64,000 nt of DNA from Ceratotherium simum simum (lineage: Eukaryota > Chordata > Mammalia > Perissodactyla > Rhinocerotidae), in the NCBI RefSeq assembly GCF_000283155.1, contig NW_004454225.1:4118404-4182403 (forward strand). Reading direction: 5' to 3'. Below are positions 24,391 to 35,910 of this stretch, in pieces. A program made the translations under genes and the position numbers. The notes beneath the pieces are model-generated. The model was not told where the DNA came from and searched no databases. It saw only the letters and a program-made list of their open reading frames with translations. Within the stretch, counting starts at the first letter, position 1; each line of letters opens with the position of its first letter.

Positions 24391-27300
24391 CCAGCACCAA
24401 GGCACCTGTTCTCAGTGGTTGCCTGGAGTCAATCCTCCCGACCCCTTCTCTCTCCGCATGTAGGCGGCTGGCAGTGATGCTGAGGACCCTCACCTGGCTG
24501 GCACCTGGCTCAGTTTCCTCAGTTTCCCACTGCTTGTGGCTGAGGCACTTTTGAATCTGGGAGTGGGGAGGCAGCAGAGTTGCTTTCAGACCATCCTAGT
24601 CACCCAACCAGCCAGTTCAATGGCCAGGAGACCCTTCCTAAGTTGGTTACAAACTGGTCCTTGACCTCCTAGCTCATGAGGCCACCCAGGTGATGAATCT
24701 CCTCGTGCCTGTGTGCACTTTCCTGACTTGGATGTGGGGTGGGCACTTGCCCTTGTTGACTGAGCTGCCAGGAAGCTCAGGGTACTAGGGTGGCTTAGCA
24801 TAGGATGTGACTCTGTCCCCAGAGGAGGGGGCCTGCTTCCTCCTCCTCATTGTCATTGGTCCTTGAACATCAGCTGCTCAAACTCTTTCTGGAAGACAAG
24901 GAGTTGGAAAGGAAGTGGGGATGATGTAATTTCTTTGCACTTTCACAGGCCTGCTGAGGACCAAAAGGAGTGGATTCTCTGGCCTCCCCCTTTGCTGGCC
25001 TCCTCCCTCTCCCTGGGCCAGGTCCCCCTGCTCCAGCCCCATCCCTGCCAATCCTTACTCTGTGGTCCCACAAGGAAAGATGCAAACCATGGCACCACCC
25101 TGTACCAGTGTGTGCCACTTCCCAGCTGGAATTGGGGCTCCCAGGCCCTCCTTCTTGCTCAGCCTCTCGCTGCCTCCAAGCACGGGGTGTGACCACACCA
25201 GGCCAGGGCAGGGCTGCTGCCCGCTGGCCGCAGCACACTCCTTTTTCAACAAGAAAAGTGGTGGGATTTGAGGCTGAGTTTTAAAATCAGTGAAGCTGAT
25301 GGGAACTCTGAGGCCAAAACCCACTCAAATATGAAGGCACAAGAGCCAAGAGGGTGAGGAAAGGACATTTCCTGGGTAGGGATCAGGCCCCCTCACCGAT
25401 CTCTGGGGATTTGAAGCAAGCTCTCATTCTGGAAACATCTGGGGAGGCCTCTCCCAGAGCTGAAGGAGGGCCTGCAGGAGGCACTCCCCACCGTGTCCCC
25501 CCAGTTCTCTCCATCACTCACTTCCCAGCAGTAAGAGGACCAGCTTCTTCCCAGGGTGCCTGCGGACTTCCCCCACTCAGAGATGGCCACCCAGAGATGG
25601 CTCCCCGGGGCTGTGGCCTCTCGGTAATGGCTTTCAACCTTTGCAATTCCTGCTTGGTTTGTGAAAGCTGCTCCTCCCCTTCTGAATTCCCACCTCCCCA
25701 CTCTCCTCCAAGGCTTGGGCCAGAGGGTGTAGCTTGCTGGGGCCCACTGGGCATTCCTCAGTTTATTGGGCCTTCCCTGCATCTTGTCTTGGGCAGGCCT
25801 TGGATTCTGTGCCACCCTCGTTGGACGGACCATGTGCTGGGTGCTGGGTGCTGGGCTGGGCACTCGCAGCCTGGGAGAAGACCATGGTGGGCCCCTGCTC
25901 CATGGGCTCATGACCAAGAGGAGGAGTGGGAAGGCAGAGAGCTGACAGGCCAGCCCAGCAGTGCGAGGACTGCTTTGAGGGTCACGGGGACACTGTCCCA
26001 GGCTGGAGCAGGACTTTCAGGGAACACTTCCTGGAGGACTCTGGCTGGATTGGCACTGCAAGCCAAGGTGATCTGGCAGCAGGACTAAAGGGCCACTGCA
26101 AAGTCCTGTGCAGGGTGGTGAGGGGCAGTGTGAGAGGGGCAGCTGAAGACTGTGGTTTTTAAAGTTTGGCCGAGGCCTGGACTGTGCAGACTGGGGTCTC
26201 TGGCCCTCCAGGAGGCAGGGAGACCAGTTTTGAGGTGACTGAACAGACCAAGAGGGTAAGACCCAGGGGCACCCTGGGAACTTCCGGGATCCAAGCTGTG
26301 GCCTCTTCGTCTGACCTCAGTTGAATGTCTTGTCCTGTGGGCACCAACTTTCTACCCAGTCCTGTCAGAGAATCAGGTGGTGTTAGCAGGGAGTCAGGGG
26401 GCAGGATGGTCCGAGTGTTGGTCACACAGTGGCCCTGGATAAACTGTCTTTATCCATCCTTTGTTTGGGATATGTCACGCCCTCCCATACAGTCACCCCA
26501 ACATGGATATGAAAGGCAGGGACAGACACACCTGTAATTCAGGCAGACTCCCCCACCCCTGTTGTCCAGGACAGGGGGGACCTTGAGGAAACCTCGTGTG
26601 TACAACGAGCACACAGTACAATCGTGAGGCCGATGGCCCACTGCAATCATTGTGTAGTTGCAGCTTTCACTGATCAGGCACTCACGTGCCAGGCTCTGCT
26701 GCTCACTCCAGATGTCCTCCCCACAGCCCTGTAAGGCAGGGGGCTTTACGATCCCCAAGGCATGAGGGATACTGAGTCTCAGGCGTCATCATGTCAGGAG
26801 GTCAAAGTCACAGAGCAGCATTCGGGTCCTTTTCATAATCCATGCTCCACCTCAAGATTATAAAGGCCATATATGTCAAACCCAGGGACATCATACTCAA
26901 TGATGAAAAACTGAATGCCATCCCTCTGAGAACAGGAACAAGACAAGGATGCCCACTCTCATTAGTCTTATTCAACATAGTCCTGGAAGTTCTAGGCAGA
27001 GCAATTAGGCAAGAAAAAAAAATAAAAGAGATCCAAATTGGAAAAGAATAAGTAAAACTGTCACTATTTGTGGATGATATGATCCCTAAGGAATCCACAG
27101 AACTATTGGAAATAATCAACGCATACAGTCATGTTGCAAGGTATAAAATTAACATAAAAAATCCATTGCATTTCTATACACTAATAATTAACTAGCAGAA
27201 AGAGAAATCAAGAATAGAATCCCATTTACAATCGCAAGAAAAATAAAATACCTTAGAATAAATTTAACCAAGGAGGTGAAATACCTATACACTGAAAACT

Positions 27301-27948
27301 ATAAGAAATTATTGAAAGCAATCAAAGAAGTCATAAAGAAATGGAAAGATATTCCATGCTCATGGATTTGAAGAATAAAGCAAAGTTGAAATGTGTATAT
27401 TACCTAAAAGAATCTACACATTCAATGCAATCTGAATCAGAATATCAATGACATTCTTCATGGAAATAGAACAAAGAATCCTAAAATTTATATGGAACAA
27501 CAAAAGACTCTGACTAGCCAAAGGAATACTGAGAAAAAAGAACAGAGTTGGAGGTATCACACGCCCTGAAATCAAAATATACTACAAAGCTATAGTAATC
27601 AAAACAGCATGGTATTGGCAGAAGAACAGGCATGCAGATCAATGGAACAGAACTGAGAGCCCAGAAATAAGACTACACATCTGTGGACAGCTAGTCTTCA
27701 ACAAAGGAGCCAAGAACATACAACGTAGAAACGAAAGTCTCTTCAGTAAACGGTGCTGGGAAAACTGTACAGCCACATGCAAAAGAATGAAAGTAGACCG
27801 TTATCTTACACCATACACAAAAATTAACTCAAAATGGATTAAAGACGTGAATTTAAGACCTGAAACCATAAAACTCCTAGAAGAAAACATAAGCGGTACA
27901 CTCTTTGACACCAGTCTTAGCAGTATCTTTTGGAATACCATGTCTACT

Positions 27949-28600
27949 TGTCACCGGATACATACCCAGGTTCTTTACCCGCCACATAAGAGGGGCCAAA
28001 TAAAACTGGGAAGCCAGGCTTACGGCAAGGAAAGAATTTTTATTCCGGGTGATGTCAGCCTGGAGATGAGAGCTTTCAAATTTGTCCTGTCTCCCCAAAA
28101 GTTGGAAGGCAAGGGGTTTTAAAGGCTGTGAGGAATGTGGCTGCTTATAGGGAGGGGGAGCCTGTGGCCTTGCTGGTCAGCGCTTTCCCACCAGCCTGTG
28201 TTTGGCCCTGTGAGGCTGCCTGGAGAAAGGAGGATGGCGAGATAAGGGAATTACAGGTGGGTGTCCTTCAACTGTCTCTGTCTCCGTGGCGGATGGTGGA
28301 TTCTGGTGCCAGGTAGCCGAGGAATTAAGGTCTGAGAAGCTTTAGCTTCTTGATATCAGTTTCCTTGTAACAAACCTCAAGAACTGGTAATCAGCCAAAA
28401 GTGAGCCCAGTGTGAGGCCACCTGGCCTTTTAACAATTAGTAACTTCTATCTGCCTTGTCAAGTTCAGGGATTAAAAAAAAAAACAATAGTTACATATGA
28501 ATGTAACTTAGAAAAGCAGGGAAAGAGGATGAGTGCTTTTGGTTTTAACCCCATATATTCTGGGTTTAATGTAGGGGAACTGATATCAGGGCCGGTATCA
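27949..28600 (-). mobile_element. Solo LTR, private to block B
   Basis: A 652-base element with TG...CA ends. On the minus strand it begins TGATACCGG and ends CCGGTGACA, with AATAAA on the minus strand near 28047. It interrupts the L1 between TGTCTACT and CAGGCAAGG, which are contiguous at 36609-36625 in block C. It is flanked by TACT (27945-27948) and TCCT (28601-28604), a 4-bp target duplication with one change. No internal retroviral genes are present. Confidence 0.85.
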
Positions 28601-28923
28601 TCCTCAGGCAAGGGAAACAAAAGAAAAAAAAACAAATGGGACTTCAGACTAAACAGCTTCTGCAAGGCAAGGGAAGCCATCAACAAGATGAAAAGACAAC
28701 CCATGAACTGGGAGAAAATACTTGCAAATCATATATTAGACAAGGGGTATAAAGAACTTGTACAACTCAACAATAAAGAAATGAACAACCCAATCAAAAA
28801 ATGGCCAGAGGATATGAATAGACATTTTTCCAAAGAAGATATACAAATAAATGGCCAACAGGTACATGAAAAGATGTTCAACATCACTAGTTATTAGGGA
28901 AATTGAAATCAAAACTACAATGA

Positions 28924-29180
28924 AGGGCCAGCCTGATGGCATAATGCTTAAGTTCGCACACTTTGCTTCAGCAGCCCGGGCTTCGCAGGTTTTGATCCCG
29001 GGCATGGACCTACACACTGCTCATCAAGCCATGCTGTGGCAGTGACCCACAAATAAAATAGAGGAAGATGGGCACAGATGTTAGCTCAGGGCCAATCTTC
29101 TTTAGCAAAAAGAGGAGGATTGACAACAGATGTTAGCTCATCTTCCTCAACAAATCTTCCTCACCAAAAAAATAAAAATA
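28924..29180 (+). mobile_element. ERE SINE, private to block B L1
   Basis: GGGCCAGCCTGATGGC head, GGTTTTGATCCCGGGC box, repeated GGAAGATGGGCACAGATG / TTAGCTCAGGGCCAATCTTC modules and an A-rich tail. It is flanked by the direct repeat AAACTACAATGA (ending 28923 and starting 29181). Block C has the uninterrupted site near 36950-36962. Confidence 0.9.
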
Positions 29181-29679
29181 AAACTACAATGAGATATTAC
29201 CTCACACCCATCAGAATGCCTATAATTGATAAGACAAGAAATAACAAGTGTTGGAGAAAAGGGAACCCTCATACACTGCTGGTGGGAGTGCAAACTGGTG
29301 CAGCCACTTTGGAAAACAGTATGGAGATTTCTCAAAAAATTAAAAATAGAAATACCATATGATCCAGCTATCCCACTACTGGGTATTTATCCAAAGACAT
29401 GAAATCAGTAATTCAAAAAGATCTAAGGACCCCTATGTTCATTGCAGCATTATTCACAATAGCTAAGACGTGGAAGCAACGCAAGTGCCCATCAAAGGAT
29501 GAATGGATAAACAAGATATCACACATATATACACAATGGAATACTCCCAAGCCTTTAAAAAAGACAAAATCGTGCCATTTGCAAAAATGTGGATGGACTT
29601 TGAGGGTATTATGCTAAGCGAACAAAATAAGCCAGACAGAGAAAGACAAATACCATAAGATTTCACTTACATGTGAACG

Positions 29680-29720
<41 letters not shown>

Positions 29721-29974
29721 TAAGGAGAACAGATCGGTGGTTACCAGAGGGAAAGAGGGGAGGAGCGAAGGCGAGAGGGGTAAAAGGGTACATATGTATG
29801 GTGATGGATAAAAACTAGACTATAGGTGCTTAACACCGTGCAGTCTATAAACAAACTGAAATATAATAATGTACACCTGAAATTTATACAATGTTATAAG
29901 CCAATATGACCTCAATAAAATAATTTTTTTTAAAAAAAAGAGGCAGGCTCTAATCTGCTGCTCTACACTATCAA

Positions 29975-30640
29975 TTACGGAGATTTATCGTTTTAGGAAC
30001 ACAGCCTGCTTTCGCCGGGCTTCTGCTCTGGTGAAGGTGCTGGGGTGGAGGGGTGAGCGCCCCCAGGGACCAAGGGTGTCACATGTGTTCACCAGTGCAT
30101 GGAGGGGCCCTCTGGACACTGTGGCCTGAGACTTAGAGTTCAGGGGTGACGTCAGCAGGACGGCAGAGCAGGAAGCGCCGGTCCCTGGGTCCCCAAAGCA
30201 CCCAGATGTGGCCCGGAGCCCCTCCACAGGATGCAGAGCGAACCCTGGGTGCCTTCCAGCGCTAGAAGGCAAGTAGGGAATTGTAGCCCCAGCCAGGGCG
30301 CTGGGAAAGTTCTGGCATTTTGCTCGCCTTGCCCCTCCCCCGCAACATGGAGGCCCCACGGAGAAAAGCCCCCAATTCCTGCTCCTCCCTGGGGACGGAG
30401 GGGAAGAGCGAACGCTGTGTCCACTTGTGGGGCCGCCTCACCTGACTCCCAGTGCGGACCCGCCCAGCGCAGCGCTGGGATCCAGGTGGAGCCCCCGGCA
30501 GGGGGGCCGCGTCTGCAGTTCTGCAGGAGGGCGCCGGGGGGCGCAGGAGGCCATGGCCGAGGAGTAAACACGGGTGGGAGGGGCAGCTGGGCAGGGCCCA
30601 CCTCCCAGAGTTGGTTTATGGGTACAACAGGGCTTCAGCT
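29975..30640. repeat. GC-rich block, copy 2 of 3
   Basis: Paralogue of 3597-4255 and 37735-38420, joined to the end of the L1 through AGGCAGGCTCTAATCTGCTGC. CpG-rich; no conserved frame. Confidence 0.75.
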
Positions 30641-30699
30641 TGTCAAGAGGAAAAAGTTCTGGAAAGCTGCTGCACAACAACGTGAATGTACTTAACACT

Positions 30700-31490
30700 A
30701 CTGAACTGTACACTTACCGGTTGAGATGGCAAATTTTGTTGTGTTTTTTTTACAGTGATTTAAAAATTATTTTAAAAACTGCATCTTTGCTACACACCTA
30801 TTAGAACGGTCAGATCTAGAACACTGAGAACACCAAATGCTGGTGAGGATGCGGAGCAACAGGAAGTCTCATTGCTGGTGAGAATGCAAAATGGCACAGA
30901 CACTTTGGAAGGCACTTTGGGGGTTCCTTACAAAATTCAACATTCTTCCCAAATGATCCAGCAATCACGCCCCTTGATACTGACCCAAAAGGAGCTGAGA
31001 ACTTATGTCCCCAGAAAACCTGCGCAGGGAGGTTCACAGTAAATTTGTTCATAATTGCCAAACCTCAGAAGCAACCAAGATGTCTTTCAGCAGGTGAATG
31101 GATAAACTGTGGTACATCCCGATGCTGGAATATTCTTCAGCACTCAAAATAAAATGAGCTATCAAGCTATGAAAAAAGCCATGGATGAACCTTAAGTCCC
31201 TATTACCAAGAAGAAAGAAGGCAATCTGAAAAGGCTACATGCTGTAAGATTCCAACTATATGACGTTCTGGAAAAGGCAAAACTATAGAGACAGAAAAAA
31301 GATCAGTGTTTGCCAAGGTTGGGGGAGGGAACAGGCGGACACACGATTTTTAGGGCAGTGAAACTTCTCTGTATGATCCTATCATGGTGGATATATGTCA
31401 GTGTATATTTGTCCAAACCCATAGAATGTGCAAGACCAAGAGTGATCGTAAGGTAAACTATGGACTCTGGGTGCTAATGATGAGTGAATG
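30700..31490 (+). mobile_element. Old LINE-1 3' end
   Basis: A degenerate L1 3' region in sense orientation. Phrases include ACACACCTATTAGAACGG, TGGTGAGAATGCAAAATGG and CAGCAGGTGAATGGATAAAC. Its left part is shared with 38981-39140 in the next unit, where it breaks off. Confidence 0.75.
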
Positions 31491-31804
31491 TGGGTCCCGG
31501 CCCCAGCCCCTGCCCTGTTTTCACAGTCCCGCCCACTTTGACACAGGCTCAGACAATCCCACCTCTTAGGGTCAAGGTGACACCCTGCCAAGCCCGCACA
31601 CCCATGCTTTGTCATCCCCATCCCCCACCCACCCCATTTGGTGACTATTCCAACAGTGGACAGGTCCTGGCCCCACCCCCTGTCATTGCTCACACAGCCT
31701 CCCCCACTTTCCCTACAGGCCAGGTCCTCTGCTACATCCACCCTCCTCCTGCCCCAGCACTGGTACAGGCTCCTTCCTCCATGCCCTGGGCCCAGCATGC
31801 CTGG
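31491..31804. other. Breakpoint segment, origin not recognised
   Basis: C-rich sequence between the old L1 and the orphan CYP2D promoter. Where a CYP2D exon 1 should lie, no exon-1 sequence can be aligned; similarity to the CYP2D copies begins only at about 31805, at the former start-codon position. It may be diverged CYP2D intron or unrelated sequence. Confidence 0.4.
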
Positions 31805-34800
31805 CTGCCTCAGTGGGCACTGGGCTCCTCTGGACACACAGGCACCCCTCACCACACCAGGACCTAGGACCAGGACAGGCAGGGCACTCTCACCAACCCT
31901 GAGGGCTCAACCAGCCTGGACCCTCTTTATAAAGGGAGCTGAGACCGGCCTTTGCCCTCTACTCTGACCCCACCTGTTGGGATGACTGTGCTGCCACAGG
32001 GTGCAGGGAGGGGCCAGGGGAGGTCAGTGCAGGGGTGACACAGAATCCTCTCCCTGCTGCCCTCCCCAGGTGCTTACCCGGGGTGGGGGGCAGAGAAAAT
32101 GGAAGGCCCCACCCCCAGCCTGACTCCCCAGCATTGTACAGGGTCCAAGGAGGAACCAGGGGTCTTTGGACTTGATCCGGACCCCACCTGTCACAATAGG
32201 CTCACACTCCCTAATGTAGTCACAGCCTCATCCCCGGGACACATTCTTGCCTTCCCATGTCTCACCTGCCTCCTCCCGAGTGACCTTCACCTCCCAGGTT
32301 TGTACTGGCACTCTCAGGGAGGGCACAACGATCAGCGGGATCACAGGTGGGGGGTGGGGGCATAGGGTTCTCTGTATCCCTCACTTCAAACTAGTACACT
32401 CAATACACACAGAAACAGATCACACACTCACAACCACATACATTCAGACACTACCCACATGCTCAGAGACTGACACACGGCACATGAACACACACATTCA
32501 CACATCCACAAAACCACATACTACACACATTAATATGTACACCACTTACACACAGACACAGCACCAGGGCACGTGTTCTCATTGGTTGCCTGGAGTTGAC
32601 CCCCTCCTCTCCCAGTTTGGAGGCTGCGGGCAGCAGTGGGGAGGACTCTTACCGGGCTGCCCTTTCTCAGCTTCCGGGAATTGCCCCAGTCGTGGCCCTT
32701 TCAAGTTTAAATCTGGGAGTAGGGAGGCAGCAGGGTTGTTCTCAGAGCCCCCTAGTCACCCAACCAGCCAGTTCGGAGGCCTGGAAACCCTTCCTAAGTT
32801 GGTTACAAACTGGTCCTTGATCTCCTAGCTCATGAGGCCACCCAGGTGATGAATCTCCTCGTGCCTGTGTCCACTTTCCTGACTCAGAGAAATGTGGGGT
32901 GGGCACTTGCACTTGTTGATTGAGCTGCCAGGAAGCTCGGGGTACTAGGGTGGCTTAGCATAGGATGTGACTCTGTCCGCAGAGGAGGGGGCCTGCTTCC
33001 TCCTCCTCATTATCATTTGTCCTTGAACATCAGCTGCTCAAACTCTTTCTAGAAGACAAGGGGATGGAAAGCAAGTGGGGATGATGTGATGTATTTACAA
33101 CCTCACAGGCCTGCTGAGGACCACAAGGAATGGATTCTCCAGCCTCCCCGTTTGCCGGCCTCCTCCCTCTCCCTGGGCCAGGTCCCCCTGCTCCAGCCCC
33201 ATCCCTTCCACCCTGACTCTGTGGTCCCTCAAGGAAAGATGCAAACCATGGCACCACCCTGTACCAGTGTGTGCCACCTCCCGGCTGGACTTGTGGCTCC
33301 CAGGCCCTCCCTCTCAGTCTCTCACCCACTCCAAGCAGGGCTGTGACCACACCATGCCAGGGCAGGACCACTGCCCACCGGCCTCAGCACCCTCCTTCTT
33401 CAACAAGAAAAGGGGTGGGATTTGAGGCTGAGTTTTTAAATCACTGAAGCTGATGGGAACTCTGAGGCCAAAACCCACTCAAATGGGAAGGGGCAGGAGC
33501 CCAGAGGGTGGGGAAGGGGCATTTCCTAGGTAGGGGTCCCACACATCCCAGGGGTATTGAGGCAAGCTCTCATCCTGGAAACAGCTGGAGTATTCTCTCC
33601 CCAGCTGAAGCAGGGCCTGCAGGAGGCACTCCACACCCCCATGTCCTCCCAGTTCTCTCCCTCCCTCATTCCTCAACAGTAAGAGGACCAGCTTCTTCCC
33701 AGGGTGCCTGCGGACTTCCCCCACTCAGAGATGGCCACCCAGAGATGGCTGCCCGGGGCTGTGGCCTCTTGGTATTGGTTTTCAACCTTTGCAATTCCTG
33801 GTTGGCTTCTGAAAACTGTTCTCCCCTTCTGAATACCCACATCCCCACTCTCCTGCCAGGCCTGGGGTCAGAGGGTGTCGCTTGCAGGGGCCCGGCAGGC
33901 CCTTACTCAATTTACCAGGCCTTCCCTGCATCTTGCCTCGCGCAGGCCTTGGATTCTGTTCCACCCCCGCTGGACAGACCATGTGCTGGGTGCTGGGCTG
34001 GGCACTCACACCCTGGTGGGAAGACGAAGGTGCATCCCTGCTCCAAGGTGCTCACGACCAAGAGGAGGGGTGCCAAGGCAGAGAGCTGACATGGCAGGTC
34101 AGCAGTGTGGGGACTCCTTTGAGGGTCATGGGGACACTGCCCAAGGCCGGAGCAGGACTTTCTGTGAAGACTTTCTGGAGGACATTGGCTGGCGTGGCAC
34201 TGCAAGCCAAGGTGATCTGGCAGGAGGGCCAAAGGGCCACTGCAAAGTCCAGTGCAGGGTGCTGAGGGGCAGTGGCAGGGAGACACCTCAAGAAAGGCTT
34301 TGCCAGTTTGGCTGTGGCTTGGTCTGTGGGGGACGGGGGTCCCTGAGCCTCCAGGTGACCGAGAGAGCAGTTTGGAGGCCACTCAACAAACTAGGAGGGC
34401 AAGACGCACAGGCACTCTGGGGACTTCCTGGATCCAGCCTGTGGCCTCTCATTGGCCTCAGTTGAATCTCCTGTCCTGTGGACAGCAACTTTCTACCAGG
34501 ACTGTCAGAGAATCAAGTGGCTTTAGCAGGGAAGGGCCAGAGAGAGGGTAGGATGGCCCAAGTGTTGGTCACACAGTGGCTGTGGATAATCTATCTTTAT
34601 CCACCCTGTGTTTTAGATGCGTCACACCCTCCCAAGCAGTCCCCCTAATGAGGATATGAAGGGCAGGCATGGACATGCCTGTGATTCAGGCAGAGCCCGC
34701 CGATACTAGGGGCCTGTTGTCCAGGATGGGGGCGTCCTTGAGGAAACCTCGTGAGTACAATGAGCACACAGTACAATCGTGAGGCCGATGGCCTTTGCAA

Positions 34801-34990
34801 TCATTGTGCAATTGCAGCTTCCATTGATCAGGCACCCGTGTGCCAGGCACTGCTGCTCACTCCACGTGTCCTCCCCACAGCCCTGTAAGGCCGGTGGCTT
34901 TATGGTCCCCAAGGCATGGAGGAGACTGAGTCTCAGGGGTCACGCCAAGAGGTCAAAGTCACAGACCAGCATTCTGGTCCATCTCAAAGT
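31805..34990 (-). pseudogene. CYP2D remnant: promoter and upstream flank without gene (block C)
   Basis: From the position matching the CYP2D start codon (GGCTGCCTCAGTGGGCACTGG) this region is a close paralogue of the 5' flanks of the two CYP2D copies. It includes the leader, TATAAAG (31925-31931), the DR1 site (31946-31958), the CA-rich tract (32400-32570), block C proper (from about 33000) and a MIR. No coding exon follows. The gene body and its 3' flank are missing between here and 30640. Any transcript starting at this promoter would run leftward into 31491-31804 and the old L1. Confidence 0.8.
31925..31958 (-). promoter_or_regulatory. Orphan CYP2D promoter core (TATA box and DR1)
   Basis: TATAAAG at 31925-31931 and AGGGCAAAGGCCG at 31946-31958 on the minus strand. 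Both fit the consensus at least as well as those of the intact gene. Whether it fires is unknown. Confidence 0.6.
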
Positions 34991-35393
34991 GCATGTTCCA
35001 ACTCAACATAATAAAGGCCATATATTCAAATCCACAGACAACATCATATGCAACAGTGAAAAACTGAAAGCTATTCCTCTAAGAACAAGAACAAGACAAC
35101 AATGCCCGCTCTCACCACTCTTATCCAACATAGTACTGGAAGTTTTAGCCAGAGCAATTAGGCAAGAAAAAGAAATAAAAGGGGTCCAACTTGGAAAGGA
35201 AGAAGTAAAATTGTCACTATTTGTGAATGACATGATTCTATATATAGAAAATCCTAAAGAATTCACCAGAACTATTGGAAATAATCATGAACGCAGTAAA
35301 GTTGCAGGGTAAAAAATCAACATACAAAAATCAGTTGCATTTCTATACACTAATAATGAAGTAGCAGAAAGAGATCAAGAATAGAATCCCATT

Positions 35394-35618
35394 GGGCCGG
35401 CTCTGTGGCTTGGCGGTTAAGTGCTCGCGCTCTGATGCTGGCGACCCGGGTTCGGATCCCGGGAGCGCCCCGAGGCACCACTTCTCCCTCCAACACGAGG
35501 CCGGGTCCCACGTACAGCAACTAGAAGGATGTGAACCTATGACATACAACTGTCTACTGGGGCTTTGGGGGGAAAAAACTGAATAAATAAAATCTTTAAA
35601 AAAAAAAAAAAAAAAAAA
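35394..35618 (+). mobile_element. ERE SINE with perfect target duplication (block C, first)
   Basis: GGGCCGGCTCTGTGGCTTGG head, GGGTTCGGATCCCGGG B-box region, CAACTAGAAGGATGTG and TACTGGGGCTTTGGGG body, AATAAAATCTTT and a poly-A of about 22. The direct repeat AATAGAATCCCATT flanks it exactly (35380-35393 and 35621-35634). The long poly-A and perfect repeat suggest a recent insertion. Confidence 0.95.
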
Positions 35619-35666
35619 AGAATAGAATCCCATTTACAATTGCAATAAAAAGAATAAAATACCTAG

Positions 35667-35910
35667 GGGCCGGCCCGGTGGTGTAGTGGTTGGGTTCCTG
35701 CACTCTGCTTCAGCGGCCCCAGGGTTGGAAGGTTCAAATCCAGACTGACACATCACTCATCAGGCCATGCTGTGGAGGCGTCCCACATACAAAATGGAGG
35801 AGGATGGGCACAGATGTTGGCTCAGAGCTACTCTTCCTCAGCAAGAAACGAGGTAGATTGGTATCAGATGGTAGCTCAAGGCCAATCTTCCTGACCACAA
35901 AAAAATACAA
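35667..35910 (+). mobile_element. ERE SINE with perfect target duplication (block C, second)
   Basis: GGGGCCGGCCCGGTGGTGTA head, then GGATGGGCACAGATGTTGG and AGGCCAATCTTCC modules. It is flanked by AGAATAAAATACCTAGG before the head and again ending at 35928. It is a different subtype from the ERE 270 bases to the left and is absent from block B. Confidence 0.93.

Larger units (their letters stand above)
23632..26835. repeat. Block B: upstream flank of intact CYP2D
   Basis: Paralogous to 31805-34990 and 61428-64000, and from 24836 also to block A. It contains the promoter elements, a CA-rich tract (24230-24390) and a MIR (about 26670-26815). No gene is visible; the reading frames differ between copies. 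It ends where an L1 has inserted, near 26836. Confidence 0.85.
26842..29938 (+). mobile_element. LINE-1, 5'-truncated, in block B
   Basis: Sense L1 3' half. It starts in ORF2 reverse-transcriptase sequence (CAAGACAAGGATGCCCACTC, encoding the RQGCPLSL motif) and ends in CCTCAATAAAATAATTTTTTT. It has the same 5' truncation point and the same insertion site as the L1 in block C (about 35000-37722). They therefore derive from one insertion that was later duplicated. Inside it are a solo LTR (27949-28600), an ERE (28924-29180) and a CA run (about 29683-29719). ORF2 is broken. Confidence 0.9.

Noticed and set aside
31491..31804. Possible diverged CYP2D exon 1 left of the orphan promoter
   Set aside because: Only a few short words match (GGGCCCAGCA). 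No alignable membrane-anchor or proline-hinge codons are present.
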